Source: Polynucleobacter meluiroseus
GTDB taxonomy: Bacteria > Pseudomonadota > Gammaproteobacteria > Burkholderiales > Burkholderiaceae
Direction: 5' to 3'
Assembly (NCBI GenBank): GCA_945878885.1
Contig: CAMCUP010000006.1
Coordinates: forward strand, 20,282 to 84,281
DNA: 64,000 nt
The number at the start of each line of letters is the position of its first letter. Position 1 is the stretch's first letter. Both the position numbers and the translations under genes were made by a program. The notes under the pieces were generated by a model. The model was not told the origin of the DNA, searched no databases, and saw only the letters and a program-made list of their open reading frames with translations. Positions 38,147 to 47,011 of this stretch are shown in pieces.

Positions 38147-38173
38147 TTTTAGAAAGTTGCCTCTATTTTGAAT

Positions 38174-39637
38174 ATGCCCGTCGCTAGCCCTGTAGCCGCA
38201 GCTGAACTACTTAGTATTGCTAAATCAATCCTGCTAGAACCTAGCGGGCTTACCGAAGCCGATTTACACAATACTTTTGGGGTGTTGTTTACCCATCAAT
38301 TAGATGATGCAGATTTGTATTTTCAACGCACTCACAATGAAAGCTGGAGTCTTGAGGAGGGTATCGTTAAATCGGGTAGCTTTAGTATTGATCAAGGCGT
38401 AGGGGTACGGGCAATTCATGGTGATAAAACAGCCTTTTCCTATTCAGATGAAATTAACTTGGCGGCATTAACCAAGTCGGCTAAAGCAACGCGCGTCATT
38501 GGCCCACAAGGTGGTACGCATGTACTCGCTAAAACCTATGGTCATTCCGCCTTACCGCCCCTTTATGCCAATCTCAACCCCCTCGATTCACTACTTCCTC
38601 AAGAAAAAATTGCTTTACTCGAAAGTATTGAACGTCAAGCAAAAGCCCGTGATCCGCGCATTATTCAAGTAATGGCTAGCTTAGCCGGTGAATTTGATGT
38701 AGTGTTAGTGGCCCGTGCAAACGGTTTGTTAGCGGCAGACGTTCGCCCTTTAGTGCGGGTTTCGATTCATGTCATTGCCGAACAAAATGGCCGGCGCGAA
38801 TCGGGTTCTGCAGGCGGTGGGGCGCGCGATGGCTACAATTATTTTAATGCTGCGTTAATTAGTCAATGGGTCAAGGATGCGGTTGATAGCGCCTTAATTA
38901 ATCTAGAATCACGCCCCGTTGCCGCAGGAACCATGACTGTCGTCATGGGCCCGGGTTGGCCTGGGGTCCTTTTGCATGAGGCTGTAGGACATGGGCTTGA
39001 GGGAGACTTTAATCGCAAAGGCTCTTCTGCTTTTGCTGGCCGCATCGGCCAGCGAGTAGCAGCCAAAGGCGTTACGGTCGTCGATGATGGCACGCTTAAT
39101 GGCCGCAGAGGCTCACTAATAATCGATGATGAAGGCACCCCCACTCAATGCACCACCTTAATTGAAGATGGTATTTTGCGTGGCTATATTCAAGATAATC
39201 TAAACGCACGCTTAATGAAAATGACGCCAACAGGTAATGGTCGCCGAGAAAGTTTCGCCTCCCTCCCAATGCCGCGCATGACTAACACCTATATGCTTGC
39301 TGGCACTGAAGACCCCGAAGAAATTATTGGCAGTATTAAGCGCGGTTTGTACGCAGTCAATTTTGGCGGCGGTCAAGTTGACATCACTAGCGGAAAATTT
39401 GTTTTCTCAGCTTCAGAAGCTTATTGGGTCGAAAACGGCAAAATTCAATACCCCGTAAAAGGTGCCACTATTATTGGTAATGGCCCCGAGTCACTAAAGC
39501 AAGTAAGCATGATCGGCAATGATTTAAAGCTTGATAGCGGCGTAGGCGTTTGTGGCAAGGAAGGCCAAAGCGTGCCAGTCGGTGTTGGTCAGCCGACTTT
39601 GCGGATTGATGGGATGACTGTTGGCGGAACTGCCTGA
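38174..39637 (+). CDS. tldD: Metalloprotease TldD
   Basis: A 487-residue zinc metalloprotease of the TldD/PmbA family, which works with TldE (PmbA) on small peptides and on microcin and CcdA processing in E. coli. The zinc motif HEAVGHGLEGD is near residues 265-275; GSAGGGARDGYNYF and the C-terminal SASEAYWVENGKIQYPVKGATIIGNGP are family hallmarks. ATG 38174 is preferred over an in-frame TTG two codons earlier. The promoter of the next gene lies inside its last codons. Confidence 0.95.
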   Translation: MPVASPVAAAELLSIAKSILLEPSGLTEADLHNTFGVLFTHQLDDADLYFQRTHNESWSLEEGIVKSGSFSIDQGVGVRAIHGDKTAFSYSDEINLAALTKSAKATRVIGPQGGTHVLAKTYGHSALPPLYANLNPLDSLLPQEKIALLESIERQAKARDPRIIQVMASLAGEFDVVLVARANGLLAADVRPLVRVSIHVIAEQNGRRESGSAGGGARDGYNYFNAALISQWVKDAVDSALINLESRPVAAGTMTVVMGPGWPGVLLHEAVGHGLEGDFNRKGSSAFAGRIGQRVAAKGVTVVDDGTLNGRRGSLIIDDEGTPTQCTTLIEDGILRGYIQDNLNARLMKMTPTGNGRRESFASLPMPRMTNTYMLAGTEDPEEIIGSIKRGLYAVNFGGGQVDITSGKFVFSASEAYWVENGKIQYPVKGATIIGNGPESLKQVSMIGNDLKLDSGVGVCGKEGQSVPVGVGQPTLRIDGMTVGGTA

Positions 39638-39649
39638 TGGGCTTAAAAT
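39621..39649 (+). promoter_or_regulatory. Predicted leaderless promoter of the DAHP synthase gene
   Basis: TTGGCG (39621-39626), a 17-base spacer and TAAAAT (39644-39649) form a good sigma-70 candidate within the end of tldD. The -10 ends six bases before the ATG at 39656. Confidence 0.55.
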
Positions 39650-39655
39650 AGCCTC

Positions 39656-40774
39656 ATGAGCTCAAGAAACTTAAATCCCCAAGAAAATTGGTACACCAGC
39701 GTTGATAAAACCTCGGAAACCGATGATCAACGCATTGCCGATATTTCTGTTCTGCCACCTCCAGAACACTTAATTCGTTTTTTTCCCATTGCTGGCACAC
39801 CCATCGAAAAACTGATTAGCCAAACGCGTCTCAATATTCGTAATTGCATCCATGGCAAAGATGATCGCTTACTAGTTGTGATCGGTCCGTGCTCAATTCA
39901 TGATCCAAGAGCTGCGCTTGAATACTGTCACCGCTTACTTAAAGAGCGCGCGCGTTTTGCTGGCGAACTAGAAATTGTGATGCGGGTGTATTTTGAAAAA
40001 CCTCGTACAACAGTTGGTTGGAAGGGCTTAATTAACGACCCCTATCTTGATGAGAGCTTTCGCATTGAAGAGGGTTTACGTATTGCGCGCCAAGTATTGA
40101 TGGAAATTAATCGCTTAGGCATGCCTGCTGGCAGTGAGTTTTTGGACGTGATTTCACCTCAATACATTGCTGATCTTATTTCATGGGGCGCGATAGGTGC
40201 GCGTACCACTGAAAGTCAAGTGCACCGTGAATTGGCTTCGGGTTTATCTGCGCCTATTGGGTTTAAAAATGGCACCGATGGCAATATTAAAATTGCGACC
40301 GATGCCATTCAAGCGGCTCGACGTCCCCACCACTTTCTCTCGGTACATAAAAATGGTCAAGTGGCGGTGGTGCAGACCAACGGCAATAAAGATTGTCATG
40401 TAATTTTACGCGGTGGTAAAGAACCTAATTATGAAGCACAGTATGTTACTGAAGCCTGTGCTGATCTGGCTGCTGCAAAATTACCAACGAGCTTAATGAT
40501 TGACTTATCACATGCTAATTCAAGTAAACAACACGAGCGGCAAATCGTGGTGGCAGAAAATATTGCTCAACAAATTGAAGCGGGTTCACGTAACATTTTT
40601 GGCGTCATGATTGAAAGCCATTTATTAGGTGGCGCGCAGAAATTCACCCCAGGCAAGGATGACCCGAGCCAACTTGAGTATGGTAAAAGTATTACTGATG
40701 CCTGTATTGATTGGGATAGCTCGGTGCAAGTGCTTGAACGTTTGGCCCAAGCGGTTAAAAAACGGCGGCGCTAA
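39656..40774 (+). CDS. 3-deoxy-7-phosphoheptulonate synthase (class I DAHP synthase)
   Basis: A 372-residue class I alpha (E. coli AroF/G/H-type) enzyme that condenses phosphoenolpyruvate and erythrose-4-phosphate in the first step of the shikimate pathway. The core VVIGPCSIHDPRAALEYC, MRVYFEKPRTTVGWKGLINDP, GARTTESQVHREL and GFKNGTDGN are all present. Which aromatic amino acid inhibits it cannot be decided here, so no allele letter is given. It starts 18 bases after tldD, without a Shine-Dalgarno but with its own promoter. Confidence 0.95.
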   Translation: MSSRNLNPQENWYTSVDKTSETDDQRIADISVLPPPEHLIRFFPIAGTPIEKLISQTRLNIRNCIHGKDDRLLVVIGPCSIHDPRAALEYCHRLLKERARFAGELEIVMRVYFEKPRTTVGWKGLINDPYLDESFRIEEGLRIARQVLMEINRLGMPAGSEFLDVISPQYIADLISWGAIGARTTESQVHRELASGLSAPIGFKNGTDGNIKIATDAIQAARRPHHFLSVHKNGQVAVVQTNGNKDCHVILRGGKEPNYEAQYVTEACADLAAAKLPTSLMIDLSHANSSKQHERQIVVAENIAQQIEAGSRNIFGVMIESHLLGGAQKFTPGKDDPSQLEYGKSITDACIDWDSSVQVLERLAQAVKKRRR

Positions 40775-40820
40775 AAACAGGTACTACGTAAATTAATGCT
40801 GGTCACAATTGCGGCCAAGA

Positions 40821-41387
40821 TTAGCTTGGTGTGTTTTGATTTTTCCACAAAATATCTGTGCCGCCAGCAGCGCGATTTAATACGCGTGCCAAGACAAATA
40901 ATAAATCGGAGAGTCGATTGACATATTGACGTGGTGCATCATGAATCGGCTCATCCCAACCTAACTTCACAATTGAACGTTCTGCTCGCCGACAAACTGT
41001 TCGGCAAACGTGGGCTTGAGCAGCTGCGCGTGTTCCCCCGGGCAAAATAAATTCGGTAAGTGGCGGTAAGCTAGCGTTGTACTGTTTTAACCAAATGTCG
41101 AGTTGCTCAACCTGCTCAGCCTTTAATAAGGTGTAATTGGGTATACATAATTCACCTCCCAAATCGAATAAATCATGCTGGATCCGCAAAAATAAAGCGA
41201 GCATTTCAGTGGCGATCGTGGGGGGCAATGTCTCAGTCATAAGGACCCCAATTTCTGAGTTCAATTCATCGACATCACCCATTGCACAGATTCGATTGTG
41301 GTCTTTATCGACCCGACTGCCATCACCTAATCCAGTGGTCCCTGCGTCGCCTGTGCGAGTAGCTATTTTTGAAAGTCGATTACCCAT
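40821..41387 (-). CDS. pduO: Cob(I)alamin adenosyltransferase, PduO type
   Basis: A 188-residue protein with the PduO-type signature TRTGDAGTTGLGDGSRVDKDH near the N-terminus, GDVDELNSEIG, and the C-terminal RAERSIVKLG and YVNRLSDLLFVLARVLNR. It transfers adenosyl from ATP to cob(I)alamin to make the B12 coenzyme. A perfect TATAAT ends five bases before its ATG; the region is shared with the glcD promoter. No other cobalamin gene is in the window, so it probably serves salvage of acquired corrinoids. The symbol is at family level. Confidence 0.9.
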   Translation of the reverse strand: MGNRLSKIATRTGDAGTTGLGDGSRVDKDHNRICAMGDVDELNSEIGVLMTETLPPTIATEMLALFLRIQHDLFDLGGELCIPNYTLLKAEQVEQLDIWLKQYNASLPPLTEFILPGGTRAAAQAHVCRTVCRRAERSIVKLGWDEPIHDAPRQYVNRLSDLLFVLARVLNRAAGGTDILWKNQNTPS

Positions 41388-41420
41388 ACCTGATTATAAG
41401 TAAATGGCTAAAATAGTCCG
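41388..41420. promoter_or_regulatory. Overlapping divergent leaderless promoters for pduO and glcD
   Basis: The 33 bases between two ATG codons hold TATAAT on the minus strand (41398-41393, five bases before pduO) and TAAAAT on the plus strand (41409-41414, six bases before glcD). The -35 regions would fall inside the opposite genes and neither looks like consensus. Both genes lack a Shine-Dalgarno. Confidence 0.5.
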
Positions 41421-42917
41421 ATGAACGCTATTAACCCACTTGCTGAAGAACTTGCCATTACAGTGCGCCAAGCAGAGCTAGTGGCCGCGCTCAAGCCAAT
41501 CCTAGCTGAAGATCAACTACTTTGGCTCCCCGAAGATACTATTCCCTATGAATGCGATGGCTTGGCAGCCTATCGCCGGATGCCTTTAGCGGTGGCTTTG
41601 CCTCAAACTGAAGCTCAAGTCATTGCCATTCTCAAGGTCTGTCATCAACTGCAGGTACCAATCGTGCCCCGGGGTTCTGGCACCGGACTTTCTGGTGGCG
41701 CCATGCCAATTGCCCAAGGTTTAGTGCTTTCTCTGAGTAAGTTAAAAAAAATATTGGCAATCGACCCCTTCTCTCGTACTGCCACCGTTCAACCTGGCGT
41801 ACGTAATTTAGCGATTTCTGAGGCGGTAGCCCATCTCAACTTATATTACGCTCCCGATCCATCTTCACAAATTGCCTGCTCCATTGGCGGTAATGTTAGT
41901 GAAAATTCGGGTGGTGTCCATTGCCTGAAATATGGCCTAACACTGCAAAATATTTTACGCATACGGGTTGTTTTAATGAATGGCGAGGTAGTTGAATTCG
42001 GTGGCTTAGCACCGGATGCGCCTGGTCTTGATTTATTAGCTATCTTGATTGGTAGCGAAGGGATGCTAGGAATTGTGACCGAAGTCACTGTAAAACTCAT
42101 ACCCAAACCGCAGCTCGCCAGAGTCATTATGGCTAGCTTTGCCGATATTGAAAAAGGCGGTAATGCCGTAGCCGCCATTATCGCTGCGGGCATTATTCCT
42201 GCAGGCTTAGAAATGATGGACAAAGCCACTACGCGTGCGGTTGAAGAATTTGTTCATGCTGGATACGACCTTAATGCTGAAGTTATTTTGCTGTGCGAAT
42301 CTGACGGCACTCCCGAGGAAGTCAGCGAAGAAATTGCGCGCATGGTTGCCGTCCTAGAAATTGCTGGAGTAAGCCGCATTCAGGTTTCTGAAAATGAAGT
42401 TGAGCGGCTGCGGTTTTGGAGTGGTAGAAAAAATGCCTTTCCAGCGGCCGGGCGAATCGCTGCCGACTATTACTGCATGGATGGCACTATTCCCCGCCGC
42501 CATATAGCTACCCTCTTACGCCGCATCAAAGCAATGGAAGTGAAATACCGCTTAGGCTGCTTAAATGTATTTCATGCAGGCGATGGCAATATGCACCCAC
42601 TGATTTTATTTAATGGTGCTGATATCGACGAATGGCATCGCGCCGAAGAGTTTGGTACTGATATTTTAGAGGCTTGCGTTGAGCTAGGCGGAACCATCAC
42701 TGGTGAGCATGGGGTTGGTATCGAAAAAATTAATTCGATGTGCGTGCAATTTGGCGAAGCTGAGCGCGAGATGTTTTGGGGCGTTAAAGCCGCCTTTGAT
42801 CCCGACCTATTATTAAATCCTGATAAAGGCATCCCAACACTAAATCGTTGCGCCGAATATGGGCGCATGCGTATTAGCGGCGGAATGCTGCCCCACCCCG
42901 AGCTGGAGCGCTTTTAA
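41421..42917 (+). CDS. glcD: Glycolate oxidase subunit GlcD (FAD-linked)
   Basis: A 498-residue FAD enzyme of the glycolate/lactate oxidase family. The FAD-binding domain has PRGSGTGLSGGAMP and DPSSQIACSIGGNVSENSGG; the cap domain ends with NVFHAGDGNMHPLI and the C-terminal GTITGEHGVGIEKI. With GlcE and GlcF it oxidises glycolate to glyoxylate at the membrane and passes electrons to the quinone pool. The stop overlaps the glcE start by one base. No glcC regulator or malate synthase gene is beside it. Confidence 0.94.
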   Translation: MNAINPLAEELAITVRQAELVAALKPILAEDQLLWLPEDTIPYECDGLAAYRRMPLAVALPQTEAQVIAILKVCHQLQVPIVPRGSGTGLSGGAMPIAQGLVLSLSKLKKILAIDPFSRTATVQPGVRNLAISEAVAHLNLYYAPDPSSQIACSIGGNVSENSGGVHCLKYGLTLQNILRIRVVLMNGEVVEFGGLAPDAPGLDLLAILIGSEGMLGIVTEVTVKLIPKPQLARVIMASFADIEKGGNAVAAIIAAGIIPAGLEMMDKATTRAVEEFVHAGYDLNAEVILLCESDGTPEEVSEEIARMVAVLEIAGVSRIQVSENEVERLRFWSGRKNAFPAAGRIAADYYCMDGTIPRRHIATLLRRIKAMEVKYRLGCLNVFHAGDGNMHPLILFNGADIDEWHRAEEFGTDILEACVELGGTITGEHGVGIEKINSMCVQFGEAEREMFWGVKAAFDPDLLLNPDKGIPTLNRCAEYGRMRISGGMLPHPELERF

Positions 42918-44089
42918 TGTCAGCTGCAGTTGCAGATAGCAGCCTTATGCAAAATAGCGTCAATGCATTTCGTGAGCAAATACTTGCAGCCAAAAAAAAT
43001 CAAACTCCTCTTTCTATTGAGGGTGGCGCGACTAAAAATTGGTATGGCAATCCTAATAGCTTCTCCAAACTTAGTACAACCGCTTATCAGGGAATTCTGG
43101 ATTATCAACCTGAAGAATTAGTGATTACTGCTTGTGCTGGAACCCCATTGCAAGAAATTGAACTGGCTTTAGCAGAACGTAATCAGGTCTTAGCTTTTGA
43201 ACCACCGCACTTTGGTGACAAAGCGACCTTCGGAGGTGCAATAGCCGCTGGCCTCGCCGGGCCCGCTCGGATTAGCACTGGTAATTTAAGGGATTTTGTA
43301 CTGGGCGTACGCTTGCTAGATGGGCGCGGTAATGACCTAAGCTTTGGCGGCAAAGTGATGAAAAATGTTGCCGGCTATGATATTTCCCGTTTACTGCCTG
43401 GCTCTCTAGGTACTTTGGCTTTATTACTCGAAGCCTCGGTAAAGGTCTTACCAAAGCCGGCCGCAAGCCTTACTTTACGCGCCATGATTTCGCAAGCGCA
43501 AGCACTTAAGCTGCTAAATGAGTGGGCTGGGCAGCCTCTACCACTTTCAGCAAGTGCCTGGATTGGTGCGAGTAATGAGCAGCAGGAGGGTGAGTTAAGT
43601 ATTCGTTTAGCGGGGGCTCATGCCGCCGTTAGTTCTGCAAGTGCAATGATCACTTCTGTAATTGGTGCCAGCGAAGTTTCCCCAGCTGTTGCAGCGCAAT
43701 TTTGGCAAGACCTGCGTGAACAAGATTTACCTTGTTTCAAAATAGCAGATCCAGAGCACGCACTCTATCGCTTAGCCTTACCTGCTGCTTGTCCTTCTTT
43801 AAATTTTCCAGAAAGTAAATTGAATTCGCTAGCCCTCGAATGGCATGGTCAAGAACGTTGGTGGCGTGGCCCGAGTGATCCAGCTTGTTTCGCAGTACTT
43901 AAAAAATTAGCTTTAGCACAGGGTGGACATGCAACCCAATTTAAGCTTAGCAACCCCTCTACCGCAAATACGCAACGCTTTACGCTGTTAAGCGAAAACC
44001 CACTTACTGTTGGCCTAGTAACAGTTCAACAGCGCTTACGACAAGCCTTCGATCCAGCTGGCATTTTTGCCACTGGTCGCATGGCTTAG
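42917..44089 (+). CDS. glcE: Glycolate oxidase subunit GlcE (FAD-binding)
   Basis: A 390-residue protein with an FAD-binding type 4 domain: GGAIAAGLAGPARISTGNLRDFVLGVRLLDGRG and GKVMKNVAGYDISRLLPGSLG are the GlcE signature. It partners GlcD and GlcF. It begins on the last base of glcD and is followed after ten bases by glcF, so the three form a tight operon. The C-terminal half is variable, as in homologues. Confidence 0.93.
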   Translation: MSAAVADSSLMQNSVNAFREQILAAKKNQTPLSIEGGATKNWYGNPNSFSKLSTTAYQGILDYQPEELVITACAGTPLQEIELALAERNQVLAFEPPHFGDKATFGGAIAAGLAGPARISTGNLRDFVLGVRLLDGRGNDLSFGGKVMKNVAGYDISRLLPGSLGTLALLLEASVKVLPKPAASLTLRAMISQAQALKLLNEWAGQPLPLSASAWIGASNEQQEGELSIRLAGAHAAVSSASAMITSVIGASEVSPAVAAQFWQDLREQDLPCFKIADPEHALYRLALPAACPSLNFPESKLNSLALEWHGQERWWRGPSDPACFAVLKKLALAQGGHATQFKLSNPSTANTQRFTLLSENPLTVGLVTVQQRLRQAFDPAGIFATGRMA

Positions 44090-44099
44090 AACCGGCTAA

Positions 44100-45425
44100 A
44101 TGCATACCGAATTAGCTCCTCATTTAGCCAATACAACTGCGGGTATTGAAGCAGCCAAACTTTTAGCCCAATGCGTTCATTGTGGATTTTGTGGTGCCAC
44201 TTGTCCAACCTATCAACTATTAGGCGATGAATTAGATAGCCCTCGTGGACGTATTTATCTCATTAAACAAATGGCTGAGGGTAGTGCGCCAACCGAAAAA
44301 ACCCGCTTGCATTTAGATCGATGTCTTACTTGTCTGAGTTGCGAAACGACCTGCCCAAGTGGCGTTCAATACGGTAATTTATTGGATATCGGTCGCCAAT
44401 GGGCAGAAACTGAAACCCCGCTGCGGCCTTTCAAAGAGAGGTTTACACGCTGGTTATTACGCGAGGTATTGACACGTCCCTGGCTCTTTAATTCAGCAAT
44501 CAATTTAGGGCGAATCTTTCGCCCGCTGATGCCCTTAGAGCTTAAAAGAAAAATTCCTTCCCTTAAAAGTCCACTTGATCAGCTTGGTGCAGCTCAGCAA
44601 ATTGATCCTCATGCTCGTCCTATAACCCAGCCACTTCGTCATGCGCGCACTATGCTCGTCTTAGAGGGCTGTGTGCAACCAGCAATGTTGCCTAATATTA
44701 ATTCCGCAACTGCACGGGTACTCGATACCGTTGGCGTCAACTTACTTAGCGCTGCCAAAGCAGGATGTTGCGGAGCGTTGCGCCATCACCTGAATCATCA
44801 AGAAGGTGGCTTAGTAGATGCGCGTCGCAATATTGATGCTTGGTGGCCCTATGTAATGGGCATTGAACCCAGCCTCAATGGCAAACCTATCGAAGCCATT
44901 GTGATGACCGCATCTGGGTGTGGCGCCATGGTTAGCGACTATGGTCACTTGTTACGCGGCGATCCGCAATATGCCGATAAAGCCAAAACTATTTCTAAAT
45001 TATGCAAAGATCTTTCTGAAATTTTACCGGCTTTTGCTCCTCAATTAGAAGTCTTGCTAGGTAGTGATAAAAAGCCTGGGGTGGTCTACCATCCGCCTTG
45101 CACCCTTCAGCATGGTCAGCAAATTCGCCTCAATATCGAGCGCTTGTTATCTAGTCTGGGTGTGCAAGTCGCTTTATGCGCAGATAGCCACCTATGTTGC
45201 GGCTCAGCAGGCACCTATTCAATTTTGCAACCCGAGTTATCAACCCAATTACGTCAGCAAAAATTAGCCAACCTCAATACGGCTTGCGCAGAAAGCGGGG
45301 CAAAAGTCATTGTTTCCGCCAACGTCGGTTGCATTACGCATTTGCAACAAGAATCCAATCCTGTGGTGCATTGGGTTGAAATTTTAGATCAACTGATGCA
45401 GGCAAAAAATCCTTCCCGTCAATGA
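44100..45425 (+). CDS. glcF: Glycolate oxidase iron-sulfur subunit GlcF
   Basis: A 441-residue iron-sulfur protein. Two 4Fe-4S motifs are seen: Cys 25, 28, 31 and 35 (CVHCGFCGATC) and Cys 75, 78, 81 and 85 (CLTCLSCETTC). Two CCG domains follow, with GCCGALRHHLN and CCGSAGTYSILQ, which bind a further cluster in related enzymes. It carries electrons from GlcDE. The last four bases overlap the yggS start as ATGA, so yggS is coupled to this operon. Confidence 0.94.
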   Translation: MHTELAPHLANTTAGIEAAKLLAQCVHCGFCGATCPTYQLLGDELDSPRGRIYLIKQMAEGSAPTEKTRLHLDRCLTCLSCETTCPSGVQYGNLLDIGRQWAETETPLRPFKERFTRWLLREVLTRPWLFNSAINLGRIFRPLMPLELKRKIPSLKSPLDQLGAAQQIDPHARPITQPLRHARTMLVLEGCVQPAMLPNINSATARVLDTVGVNLLSAAKAGCCGALRHHLNHQEGGLVDARRNIDAWWPYVMGIEPSLNGKPIEAIVMTASGCGAMVSDYGHLLRGDPQYADKAKTISKLCKDLSEILPAFAPQLEVLLGSDKKPGVVYHPPCTLQHGQQIRLNIERLLSSLGVQVALCADSHLCCGSAGTYSILQPELSTQLRQQKLANLNTACAESGAKVIVSANVGCITHLQQESNPVVHWVEILDQLMQAKNPSRQ

Positions 45426-46135
45426 GTTCGATTGCGCAGCGGCTTGAGCTTGTTCGTGAACGCATCAGAAAAGCTGCTGATGCAGCAGGTCGCTTACCCA
45501 CCAATATCCACTTACTTGCCGTCTGTAAAACCGTACCTGCAGCCCTTATCCGTGAGGCTTATGTTGCTGGGCAACACGCATTTGGAGAAAATTATGTGCA
45601 AGAAGCGAGCGAAAAAATTATTGCACTTGCCGACCTGAGACAAAATTTAGAATGGCATTTTATTGGCCCCCTACAGAGTAATAAAACCAAAGAGGTGGCA
45701 ACCTTATTTGACTGGGTGCATAGCATTGATCGCCTCAAGATTGCGCAGCGACTTTCAGTGCAAAGATTGAATGAACCCCAATTGCGGCCTCTACAGGTCT
45801 GTGTACAAGTTAATCTTAGCGGCGAAATCACTAAAGGCGGTGTAGCGCCAAACGAAGTTGCAGAACTCTGTGATCTGGTGGCTCAACTGCCTGCCATTTG
45901 CTTACGCGGCCTTATGACAATTCCAGCTCCTAGCGCTAATCCGGCGATACAGGCTTTAGCTTGCGCCCAATTACGGCAATGTTTTACTGAGTTAGCGACT
46001 ACGCGCCTTGGTAATCTTGCTTATGCCCATTTTGATACCCTCTCGATGGGCATGTCAGATGATTTAGAGGCCGCTATTGCCGAGGGCAGCACCCTAGTGC
46101 GCATTGGCACTGCCATTTTTGGCCAGCGCAATTAG
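45422..46135 (+). CDS. yggS: PLP homeostasis protein, YggS/PROSC family
   Basis: A 237-residue TIM-barrel protein that binds pyridoxal 5'-phosphate without known enzymatic activity. The PLP lysine is at residue 36 in LLAVCKTVP; the signatures GENYVQEA, WHFIGPLQSNK and LSMGMSDDLEAAI are present. Homologues buffer PLP and affect amino acid pools. It overlaps glcF by four bases and is 18 bases from proC, the conserved neighbour. Confidence 0.94.
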   Translation: MSSIAQRLELVRERIRKAADAAGRLPTNIHLLAVCKTVPAALIREAYVAGQHAFGENYVQEASEKIIALADLRQNLEWHFIGPLQSNKTKEVATLFDWVHSIDRLKIAQRLSVQRLNEPQLRPLQVCVQVNLSGEITKGGVAPNEVAELCDLVAQLPAICLRGLMTIPAPSANPAIQALACAQLRQCFTELATTRLGNLAYAHFDTLSMGMSDDLEAAIAEGSTLVRIGTAIFGQRN

Positions 46136-46153
46136 CGCTAGAATTAAAGCTTG

Positions 46154-47011
46154 ATGACAAATTCTGCTAAACCACTGCACCCTAATATGCGTATCACTTT
46201 TATTGGTGGCGGCAATATGGGGCGCGCGCTTATTAGTGGCCTACTAAAGCATGGTTTTCTAGCCCAGCAAATACAAGTAGTTGATGCGTATGCGCCAACG
46301 CGTGAAAAACTCCACGCAGATTTTCAACTCACCACTCTCGAGAGCACCGCAGATGTTTTACTCGAGGCTAATGCAGATCATATTCTGGTATTAGCAGTTA
46401 AACCTCAGGATTTCAAAACGGCTGCCCTAAGCTTACGGCCCATCTTAAAAAAGAACAGTGCTGCTTTGGTCCTCAGTATTGCTGCGGGAATTCGTTTAGC
46501 TGAAATGTCGAAATGGTTAGATCATGCGTTATGCATTCGGGCGATGCCCAATACGCCGGCTTTAATTGGCCAAGGTATTACTGCGCTATTTGCTACTTCT
46601 GCAGTCGATACGAAGGGGCGGGAAAGGGCTGGGCTCATTTGTAATGCGGTTGGTCAAAGCCTCTGGCTGAGCGAGGAGGGTCTAATGAATGCTGTAACGG
46701 CTTTATCCGGAAGTGGGCCAGCCTATGTCTTCGCTTTTCTCGAGGCCCTCCAGGCTGGCGGAGAAAAGCTCGGATTAAGCAGCACAATTGCCCGTCAATT
46801 GGCTTATGCTACTTTGTCTGGAGCTACTGCATTAGCACAACAATCAAATGACTCCGCAGCCACTCTGCGTGCAAAGGTTACCTCTAAAGGCGGCACTACC
46901 GCAGCCGCACTAGCAGTTTTAGAAAATCAACAATGGCAAGTTATTTTAGAAAATGCGCTAGAGGCAGCCGCTAAAAGAGGTAAAGAATTGGGCGATGAAT
47001 TAAGCCAATAA
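46154..47011 (+). CDS. proC: Pyrroline-5-carboxylate reductase
   Basis: A 285-residue NAD(P)H enzyme for the final step of proline synthesis. The Rossmann motif [15 protein letters not shown] lies near 17-31; [13 protein letters not shown] and the C-terminal signature [17 protein letters not shown] and [13 protein letters not shown] are clear. The frame has TTG then ATG at 46151/46154; ATG is used, with another ATG twelve codons in. TAGAAT ends nine bases before it, perhaps an extra promoter. Its stop overlaps the converging ubiA stop by 12 bases. Confidence 0.94.
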   Translation: MTNSAKPLHPNMRITFIGGGNMGRALISGLLKHGFLAQQIQVVDAYAPTREKLHADFQLTTLESTADVLLEANADHILVLAVKPQDFKTAALSLRPILKKNSAALVLSIAAGIRLAEMSKWLDHALCIRAMPNTPALIGQGITALFATSAVDTKGRERAGLICNAVGQSLWLSEEGLMNAVTALSGSGPAYVFAFLEALQAGGEKLGLSSTIARQLAYATLSGATALAQQSNDSAATLRAKVTSKGGTTAAALAVLENQQWQVILENALEAAAKRGKELGDELSQ

